From NCBI GenBank assembly GCA_016874135.1, contig VGVE01000012.1, positions 1 to 49,771 of the forward strand: a DNA stretch of 49,771 nucleotides, written 5' to 3'. The stretch is from Gammaproteobacteria bacterium. Lineage in GTDB: Bacteria > Pseudomonadota > Gammaproteobacteria > Pseudomonadales > Azotimanducaceae. Positions within the stretch are counted from its first letter, which is position 1; every line of letters starts with the position of its first letter. A program made the position numbers and the translations under genes. The notes beneath the pieces were generated by a model. It ran no database searches. It was not told the DNA's origin and saw nothing but the letters and a program-made list of their open reading frames with translations. Positions 44,980 through 49,771 of the stretch are shown piece by piece.

Positions 44980-46146
44980 ATGCAGACACAGACTGGAACG
45001 AGTTGGCGACCCGTCGATTACGGTGCTCACGAAGCGGCCATGCAGACTTTCCTGCAAGCAGGGGCGGAGCGGGCAATGCGACTAGGCAATCGTGGGCCGA
45101 TCCGGTTTCTGACGGACGGTACGCTACACCCCGACATACGTGAAGCGTATTCGCGCTGTGGCTTTTATGTGTTTACCGGTGTGATCGATGCCGGGGAGTG
45201 TGCGGAACTCGAAGCCGATCTGAAAGACATCATGAGCCGGCTACCCGAGGACATCCGCGCGAAGGTTGATGCGCAGGGCAGGCCTGCAATCGGTTCCGGG
45301 TGCAAAGCACCCACCGTTCAGTGGGTGCGCCCCTTGAGTGATCCGTTGGGTGGGACACAGAAAGCCAATGGCCGCCACCCGGCGAAGATGATCGAACCCG
45401 AGGCGCCGCAAGGTTCGCCAGAGCACGTCGTTCAGCTGATTCTCGGTGCACTGCAGTTTTCCCCCGCGTTTCTGCGGCTCTATGCACATCCGGAGCTGTT
45501 GCGGGTGGCAGCAGCGATCAACGGTGAAGACTTCGTACCCTTCAATGAAGCCATCTGGATGAAACACGCAGGGCTTGGCGGGTCTGTCGCCTGGCATCAG
45601 GACGGCACGACACACTGGGACAGCCCTGACTTGGATGAAGGCACACACGGTTTTAATTTCATGGGGCAGCTCTACGGTTGCACGCCAGCCAATGGAGTTT
45701 GGGTGGTTCCAGGCAGTCATCGAGTCGGCAAAGTCGACATCAAAGCATGGGTGGAATCTGCCGGCTCAGACCGATTACCGGACGCGGTACCCCTCGTGTG
45801 TGCGCCAGGCGATGTCGCGATCTGCAATCGCCAGGCGGTGCACGGTTCATTCGCCAACACGAGTCCCGACCCGCGGGTGACTTTCAACTTCGGATTCCAT
45901 CGACGCCGATCGGTTCTGGGTGCCCAGGGCGGTGGTATCCATAACGTTCCCATCACCTATGACGATGACCGTATCGACCGTCGCGCCGGGGTGATCGCTC
46001 TCGGAATCGCAGCGCGCAAGGCGCATCGGCCCGAAGAAGCGGCATTCGACTATCAGCCTTACTCATCACGCCAGGCTGGAATCACGTATTCACCGGAGGC
46101 CTTTTCAACGTTGAGTGATTACAACCTGCTGGATCTGGGGATATGA
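44980..46146 (+). CDS. Phytanoyl-CoA dioxygenase (PhyH) family protein
   Basis: A 388-residue Fe(II)/2-oxoglutarate oxygenase. The iron triad is His and Asp in VAWHQDGTTHW (about residue 205) and the distal His in RQAVHGSFANTSPDPR (about residue 288), with the 2-oxoglutarate Arg in DPRVTFNFGFH. WVVPGSHRVGK is the strand between them. PhyH proteins hydroxylate acyl-CoAs or free organic acids; bacterial ones have diverse substrates. It overlaps the lipoprotein gene as ATGA. Next to a thioesterase and flavin enzymes it likely oxidises the cluster's substrate. Confidence 0.87.
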   Translation: MQTQTGTSWRPVDYGAHEAAMQTFLQAGAERAMRLGNRGPIRFLTDGTLHPDIREAYSRCGFYVFTGVIDAGECAELEADLKDIMSRLPEDIRAKVDAQGRPAIGSGCKAPTVQWVRPLSDPLGGTQKANGRHPAKMIEPEAPQGSPEHVVQLILGALQFSPAFLRLYAHPELLRVAAAINGEDFVPFNEAIWMKHAGLGGSVAWHQDGTTHWDSPDLDEGTHGFNFMGQLYGCTPANGVWVVPGSHRVGKVDIKAWVESAGSDRLPDAVPLVCAPGDVAICNRQAVHGSFANTSPDPRVTFNFGFHRRRSVLGAQGGGIHNVPITYDDDRIDRRAGVIALGIAARKAHRPEEAAFDYQPYSSRQAGITYSPEAFSTLSDYNLLDLGI

Positions 46147-46727
46147 GACAGTGGCCGGTAGCAAGGTTTGGTTGGTGCGCACCGTCTTGGGTTTTCGCGC
46201 TTGCCTGCTTCGTCACTGCGGGATGTTCATCGACGCCCAGCCTTTCAACGCAGGTCGAACGAGGGTTTGACCTTTCCGGGCGCTGGACCCTTGACCCTTC
46301 GCAGTCTGACGTAACCCCGGATGCCCGACGTGTGGTGGATGAGATGGACCAGCGCATGTTGCGGCGGGATGGTTTCAATGTTCGTGGCGAGATGGTCGAC
46401 AGCGCGGTGTTCGCTTTCATCGCCCAGGATTTCCCGGTACTCCGGGCGACGTCTATGTCGATAGAACAGCACGCGGATTCCATGGGGATCCAGTACGAGC
46501 CAGGTGGTTACCGGGACGTCTCCTGGGGAGAGCGAAGCCGCGGTCTGTGGACCATTCACGCAGGCTGGAATGAGTCTGGGGAATTTGTGATCCATTCCGA
46601 TTCCGAGGACATACGGGCACAGGAAACTCTGGCACTCCAGGGTCCGGCGACGCTCCAGGTCACTCTCCGGGTGCGGGCGGAAGGGGGCGAACTCGATCTC
46701 GTGCGGACATTCGTCCGCACCCCCTGA
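46143..46727 (+). CDS. Predicted lipoprotein of unknown function
   Basis: A 194-residue protein with a signal peptide and lipobox: FALACFVTAGCSS, lipidated Cys about residue 28. After it comes 'FDLSGRWTLDPSQSD', a pattern common in small beta-rich lipoproteins that start with 'GxW'. The rest has alternating polar/hydrophobic strands and I recognise no family. It begins in the PhyH stop (ATGA), so it belongs to that operon and may bind or handle its substrate at the envelope. Confidence 0.7.
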   Translation: MRQWPVARFGWCAPSWVFALACFVTAGCSSTPSLSTQVERGFDLSGRWTLDPSQSDVTPDARRVVDEMDQRMLRRDGFNVRGEMVDSAVFAFIAQDFPVLRATSMSIEQHADSMGIQYEPGGYRDVSWGERSRGLWTIHAGWNESGEFVIHSDSEDIRAQETLALQGPATLQVTLRVRAEGGELDLVRTFVRTP

Positions 46728-46883
46728 GTCCATGGCATCGGCCGAAGCGCAAAGAGAATTCACAAATCGGGAGGCCATGCGCCGGATTGCCGGGTCTCAG
46801 GACCGAAAGTGTGAGGTCGCTCGCGGTCCAGGTTTTCCCAACGGAACTAAGCCCGAAGGATCTTTTCTGGATTTTGTGACGCA

Positions 46884-47442
46884 GTGCGACCCACGGGTTT
46901 CGGCACTTCCGTTAACAGAGGCTTCACGTTCATCGAACTGCTGATTGTGGTTGCAATCATCGGTTTGCTTGCGTCTGTGGCGACCAGCGCTTACCTGAAC
47001 TACATCGAGGATGCCCGCACATCGAAGGTGCTGACCTATTACAACCAAGCCCAGCAGTACGTAAGCGCGCGATGCACGCGAATCCAGTAGCCAGGCGTCA
47101 CTGAGTACAACGGCAATCCTGCCCGCATCCGCTGCGGAGTGGATCCAGGAAATCAGTCCCTCGGATGCGCTGGCGCCAGGCGGTGGCAACGCCTACCTTG
47201 CCGGTACCTGCAACTCGCTGGTTGGCGCAATCGGTATCCAGTCGTCCGGTACATTCGTATCCGGTGATGCGCAGTTCACGATCACCCGTCCGGCGTATGC
47301 CGGGATCGCGGCGAACTTCATCACGATCAGCTACTGGCATTACCGCTCCCCGTGCCGGCCAATTTTCCCTCCGGTGCTAAGCTGCCTTGCAAAGGTTTTT
47401 TTCGGCCGTAGACTACGTTGGCTTCGAAAACCGGCCAATTAA
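46884..47442 (+). pseudogene. Type IV pilin-like protein, frameshifted
   Basis: The first frame (46884-47090, GTG start) gives 68 residues with a clear prepilin site: after NRG, FTFIELLIVVAIIGLLASVA with the Glu at mature position 5, then a pilin-like helix AYLNYIEDARTSKVLTYYNQA. It stops at TAG 47088. The next frame, from about 47071, continues with ASAAEWIQEISPSDALAP, NAYLAGTCNSLVGAIG and FTITRPAYAGIAANFITIS, a plausible pilin globular part, to a TAA at 47440. A change within the run GCGCGCG (47065-47071), such as loss of one CG pair, would join them. The end of the second frame overlaps the tRNA promoter, so the true stop may be earlier. Confidence 0.7.
47387..47414 (+). promoter_or_regulatory. 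Probable sigma-70 promoter of tRNA-Asn
   Basis: TTGCAA (47387-47392) and TAGACT (47409-47414) are separated by 16 bases, close to TTGACA/TATAAT. Transcription would begin near 47421, about 43 bases before the mature tRNA. Confidence 0.6.
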
Positions 47443-47463
47443 GGGCCGCGTCAATACCCTCAT

Positions 47464-47539
47464 TCCGCCTTAGCTCAGTTGGTAGAGCAGCTGACTGTTA
47501 ATCAGCGGGTCGCTGGTTCGAGCCCAGCAGGCGGAGCCA
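47464..47539 (+). tRNA. tRNA-Asn (GTT anticodon)
   Basis: A 76-base tRNA with encoded CCA. Acceptor stem TCCGCCT/AGGCGGA pairs in all seven positions; the D arm is around AGCTCAGTTGGTAGAGC; the anticodon stem GCTGA/TCAGC holds loop CTGTTAA with anticodon GTT at 47497-47499; the T arm has GGTTCGAGCCC. It is read on the plus strand and is followed by a short terminator hairpin. Confidence 0.97.
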
Positions 47540-47543
47540 ATCT

Positions 47544-47567
47544 AAAGCCCTGAAATAGCGGGTTTTT
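47544..47567 (+). terminator. Probable intrinsic terminator of tRNA-Asn
   Basis: AAAGCCC (47544-47550) can pair with GGGTTTT (47560-47566, one G-T pair) around a 9-base loop and ends in a T-run, four bases after the tRNA CCA. Confidence 0.6.
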
Positions 47568-47642
47568 CGATACAACCACTGTTTTGAATCCTTCGATTCA
47601 ACGACGTACTGGTGTTACCAGTGTCCTCATGGTGTTGACTGA

Positions 47643-47664
47643 GCTTGACACGGGCTTGTCAAGC
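47643..47664. promoter_or_regulatory. Perfect inverted repeat upstream of proteorhodopsin
   Basis: GCTTGACA and TGTCAAGC (8-base arms) flank CGGGCT. No T-run follows, so a terminator is unlikely; the size and symmetry fit an operator for a dimeric regulator, about 55 bases upstream of the possible promoter -35. The TTGACA inside it could itself be a -35 element but has no good -10 partner. Confidence 0.5.
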
Positions 47665-47718
47665 GGTCGAGGGCATCTCAGCGTTCGACGAAGAGGTCCT
47701 GAAGAGTCTGGTGTGCGT

Positions 47719-47748
47719 TTGCCCGCACAGGCGGTGCTTTTCTATAAA
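47719..47748 (+). promoter_or_regulatory. Possible promoter of proteorhodopsin
   Basis: TTGCCC (47719-47724) and TATAAA (47743-47748) are 18 bases apart. The -10 is strong, the -35 moderate. It would give a leader of about 110 bases. Confidence 0.45.
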
Positions 47749-47866
47749 TCTGGATTGGTGTAGAAATGGATGCGGATCCAGAAGTAGATATGGACGGGGA
47801 TGTGGGTCTAAATTTGGATGAGTGAAAAAGTCATCAGCACCCCAAAGAATAAGTCGGAGGTACACA

Positions 47867-48643
47867 ATGACGAGATCAAATGTTAAGTCTTGGCAAAAGC
47901 TTGCGACAGGAATCGTGCTCGCCCTGAGTTCGAGCTCAGTTTTTGCAGCCGAAATGCTGCAGCCTGGAGACTTCGTAGGGTATTCGTTTTGGTTGATTTC
48001 TATGGCGCTTGCAGCGGCGACTATATTTTTCCTGATGGAATCGCTTCGCATCGGTGGCAAGTGGGCTACCAGTTTGACAGTGTCTGCGCTAGTCACTTTC
48101 ATCGCAGCGTTTCATTACATGTACATGAGAGAAGTCTGGGTCAGCACGGGGGCCTCACCAACCGACTTTCGATACATCGATTGGTTATTGACCGTACCAC
48201 TGTTAATGATTGAGTTTTATCTGATCCTGACTGCGATCACCAAAGTATCGGGCAGCATCTTCTGGCGCTTGTTGATTGGTACTTTGGTCATGCTTGTCCC
48301 GGGCTACATGGGCGAAGCGGGTTACATCAACACTACCATCGGATTTGTGATCGGCATGTTCGGCTGGGTCTTTATCCTGTACGAGATTTTCGCAGGTGAA
48401 GCGAGCAAAGTTGCTGCGTCGCAGGCAACGCCAGCTGTCAAGATGTCTTTCAATCTTATGAAGTGGACTGTTACAGTAGGTTGGTCGGTCTACCCTTTGG
48501 GGTACTTCTTTGGTTATCTGGCGGGCGGTACAAACGAAGCGACCTTGAATATCGTCTACAACCTTGCTGACGTTCTGAACAAGATCGCCTTCGGCCTGTT
48601 TATCTGGTACGCGGCGAATGAGGAAACGTTAGCTAAGGCGTAA
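47867..48643 (+). CDS. Proteorhodopsin (green-type light-driven proton pump)
   Basis: A 258-residue seven-helix retinal protein of the inner membrane. A signal sequence (residues 1-28, ending SSSSVFAAE) is followed by seven hydrophobic helices. Key residues, with E. coli-expressed green proteorhodopsin numbers in brackets: His83 (75), Arg102 (94), Asp105 (97, proton acceptor) and Glu116 (108, donor) in RYIDWLLTVPLLMIEF, Asp235 (227) and Lys239 (231, retinal Schiff base) in NLADVLNKIAFG. Leu113 stands at position 105, the green-absorbing form. The ATG at 47867 has GGAGG six bases upstream; an in-frame GTG 15 codons earlier is less likely. It stands alone with its own terminator; no blh or crt genes are in the window. 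Confidence 0.97.
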   Translation: MTRSNVKSWQKLATGIVLALSSSSVFAAEMLQPGDFVGYSFWLISMALAAATIFFLMESLRIGGKWATSLTVSALVTFIAAFHYMYMREVWVSTGASPTDFRYIDWLLTVPLLMIEFYLILTAITKVSGSIFWRLLIGTLVMLVPGYMGEAGYINTTIGFVIGMFGWVFILYEIFAGEASKVAASQATPAVKMSFNLMKWTVTVGWSVYPLGYFFGYLAGGTNEATLNIVYNLADVLNKIAFGLFIWYAANEETLAKA

Positions 48644-48664
48644 CGATCTGGCCAAGTCAGCCCG

Positions 48665-48695
48665 AAAGCCGCCGAGAGGCGGCTTTTGTATTTTT
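48665..48695 (+). terminator. Strong intrinsic terminator after proteorhodopsin
   Basis: A 9-base perfect stem (AAAGCCGCC / GGCGGCTTT) with a GAGA tetraloop (48665-48686), followed by a T-rich tail to 48695, 21 bases after the stop codon. Confidence 0.9.
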
Positions 48696-48921
48696 AAGCT
48701 TCGTTATGCTGCCGTTTCAACTTAGAAATCGCTCCTTCATCGCGCAACTTTTGAAATGCTCTCACGTTCATCATAAAACCCATCAAACTCACGGAATCTT
48801 GGGATCCCATGAACGACGCATCTTCTTCTTGTGCGACACTGATCGATGACTCGTTTAATTGTTGTACCCCTGTTGGCAATTGCGTGGCTTGATGCTCACG
48901 CGCAGTCGTCACTGCCCCCAT
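48694..48921 (-). CDS. Small ORF of uncertain status
   Basis: A 75-residue frame, Ser/Gln/Met-rich in its middle and basic at the end (ISKLKRQHNEA). I recognise no family and see no good ribosome site. It lies between the proteorhodopsin terminator and the IS remnant, convergent with the pump gene. It may be a real small gene, a remnant of inserted DNA, or chance. Confidence 0.25.
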   Translation of the reverse strand: MGAVTTAREHQATQLPTGVQQLNESSISVAQEEDASFMGSQDSVSLMGFMMNVRAFQKLRDEGAISKLKRQHNEA

Positions 48922-48924
48922 GTC

Positions 48925-48942
48925 CGACCGACACGTCGGTCG
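48925..48942. repeat. 18-base palindrome beside the IS remnant
   Basis: CGACCGAC and GTCGGTCG flank a central AC. It lies about 60 bases beyond the transposase stop, near where the element's end should be. It could be an operator or part of an insertion target. Confidence 0.5.
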
Positions 48943-49000
48943 TCTGGAAGAATTGTTCTGGTGTCCAGCCCGCTTTGATTGGTCCAGTGTTGAAGTTAGT

Positions 49001-49582
49001 TTAGGCGGCCTTTTTGCCGGTTATTGAGATGAACCGAGGGCTGGGGGCGAGCCCCCAGCCCTCGGGCGCCGGGGGTCGATAGCCGAAAGCGCTGTGCGGC
49101 CGAACTCGGTTGTAGTGACATCTCCATTGTTCGATCAGCACCTGTGCTTCACGTAAGGTGTAAAAGAGCTCGCCGTTCAAAAGCTCATTTCTCAGCTTGC
49201 CGTTAAAGCTCTCGCAGTAGCCGTTCTCCCAAGGACTGCCGGGCTGAATGTAGAGGGTCTTCGTACCGAGTCGTCCCAGCCAAGCGCGCAAGCCCTTGGC
49301 CACCATCTCCGGGCCGTTATCTGAGCGGATGTGTTCAGGGATGCCTCGCTCGATCATCACGTCGGCCAATAGATCGATCACATCGTGAGCGCGGATACGG
49401 CGTGCCACGTAGATCGCGAGCGCCTCTTTGGTGAACTCATCGATCAGGGTCAGGATCTTGAGCGGCCTCCCATCGGCGGTCCGATCCATCACGAAGTCCC
49501 CACTCCAGACGTGGTTTTTGTAGAGCGGCCGCAGCCGTACACACGATCCGTCGGCTAACCAGAGCCGAGCGCGGTCGAGCGG
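49001..49582 (-). pseudogene. IS3-family transposase, 5'-truncated
   Basis: The C-terminal half of an IS3-family OrfB (DDE integrase core). From 49567 it reads RLWLADGSCVRLRPLYKNHVW, then the first Asp in WSGDFVMDRT, the second in RSDNGPEM, and the Glu in ENGYCESFNG, with exactly 35 residues between the last two. The C-terminal YNRVRPHSAFGY is typical of the IS407-like branch. Nothing of OrfA or the first half of OrfB is present: in the same frame a TGA at 49583-49585 ends another protein. So this is a remnant that cannot transpose on its own. After its stop, ACACTGGACCAATCAAAGC on the minus strand (48975-48993 region) may be near the element's end. Confidence 0.88.
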
Positions 49583-49771
49583 TCACGCCTGCGCCCGATC
49601 GAAGAGCTCACGTTGGGTACGGCGCAGGAATAGCAGGCCGATCGCGGCATTGAAGAAGATGAAGAAGTTGTGCACGACGAGCGCAAACGCAGCCATCTCC
49701 ACCGCGTGATCAGGCAAAAGACCGGGGCGTTTGCAATCTCGGCCAACATGTGGCAAGGAAGACGCAGATCG
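49583..49771 (-). CDS. C-terminal end of an unidentified membrane protein, partial
   Basis: An open frame enters from the window edge and ends at TGA 49583-49585. Its last 62 residues contain a hydrophobic helix pair, HAVEMAAFALVVHNFFIFF then NAAIGLLFL, and end in a charged tail RRTQRELFDRAQA, the normal look of an inner membrane protein end. It directly abuts the truncated transposase. I do not recognise the family; it could also be a chance fusion frame. Confidence 0.4.
   Translation of the reverse strand, partial: RSASSLPHVGRDCKRPGLLPDHAVEMAAFALVVHNFFIFFNAAIGLLFLRRTQRELFDRAQA

Larger units (their letters stand above)
47568..47866. other. Intergenic region between tRNA-Asn and proteorhodopsin
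   Basis: About 300 bases with no convincing gene. It holds a perfect inverted repeat at 47643-47664, a possible promoter at 47719-47748, a GGAT-rich stretch at 47766-47825 that can be read as a 19-residue acidic peptide without a ribosome site, and the proteorhodopsin ribosome site. Base composition is more AT-rich than the left part of the window. Confidence 0.6.

Noticed and set aside
46732..46944. 70-residue open frame between the lipoprotein and pilin-like genes
   Set aside because: It overlaps the pilin start in another frame, has no ribosome site and no family resemblance.
47822..47866. Upstream GTG start for proteorhodopsin
   Set aside because: It would put 15 residues before the signal peptide; GGAGG is correctly spaced for the ATG at 47867.
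47464..49771. Integrase-type genomic island at tRNA-Asn with an att repeat
   Set aside because: I see no integrase and no second copy of the tRNA 3' end in the remaining sequence, so integrase-mediated insertion cannot be claimed.
1..49771. CRISPR array, rRNA genes or known defence systems
   Set aside because: No regularly spaced repeats, no rRNA-like sequence and no defence-type proteins were recognised.

Overview
The window looks like a chromosomal segment of a marine, GC-rich gammaproteobacterium of the Pseudomonadales/Cellvibrionales type. Several gene blocks match known gammaproteobacterial order: purM / DUF2066 / CDP-alcohol phosphotransferase / hda; yciB / yciO / trpS / scpA / scpB / rluB; and mtaD-ubiG-yciK opposite gyrA-serC-pheA-hisC-tyrA-cmk-rpsA-ihfB followed by surface-polysaccharide genes, as around ihfB and wbpM in Pseudomonas aeruginosa. 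A green-type proteorhodopsin near the right end points to a sunlit aquatic habitat. All calls come from reading the sequence; no database search was run.

Layout. 1-2132: small stress and accessory genes (ABM-fold monooxygenase, GNAT acetyltransferase, OsmC, HAD phosphatase). 2129-8194: purM, DUF2066 protein, CDP-alcohol phosphatidyltransferase, hda, a MurG-like glycosyltransferase of unusual type, and serA. 8198-8297: three perfect hairpins between convergent genes. 8286-12217: mnmC, a mercaptopyruvate-type sulfurtransferase and a divergent acyl-CoA desaturase. 12305-17255: a leftward operon yciB, SH3-domain membrane protein, pdxJ, cyclophilin, membrane-anchored cold-shock-domain protein, argS. 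The SH3 gene carries a one-base shift that fuses it in frame to pdxJ. 17421-22041: yciO, trpS, scpA, scpB, rluB. 22043-25862 (leftward): mtaD, ubiG, yciK-like SDR and a degenerate GGDEF protein. 25928-35971: gyrA, the aromatic/serine/histidine genes, cmk, rpsA, ihfB, lapA-like. 36124-40736: a ComEA-like protein and a very short polysaccharide locus (GT4, WecA/WbpL-like, WbpM-like).

40697-46727 is an accessory catabolic cluster: a TcuA-like flavoprotein facing a rightward run of zinc alcohol dehydrogenase, LLM flavin oxidoreductase, PaaI thioesterase, phytanoyl-CoA-dioxygenase-like protein and lipoprotein. Its substrate is unknown. From 46884 rightward the character changes: a frameshifted type IV pilin-like gene, tRNA-Asn with its own promoter and terminator, a proteorhodopsin with its own promoter and a strong terminator but no retinal or carotenoid genes nearby, a doubtful small ORF, and a 5'-truncated IS3-family transposase abutting the end of an unidentified membrane protein that runs off the window.

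Twelve junctions use 4-base NTGA start/stop overlaps, indicating widespread translational coupling. The most notable items are the proteorhodopsin between tRNA-Asn and the IS remnant, the uncharacterised catabolic cluster, the SH3/pdxJ frameshift fusion, and the MurG-like and PdxJ proteins whose motifs depart from the usual proteobacterial forms.
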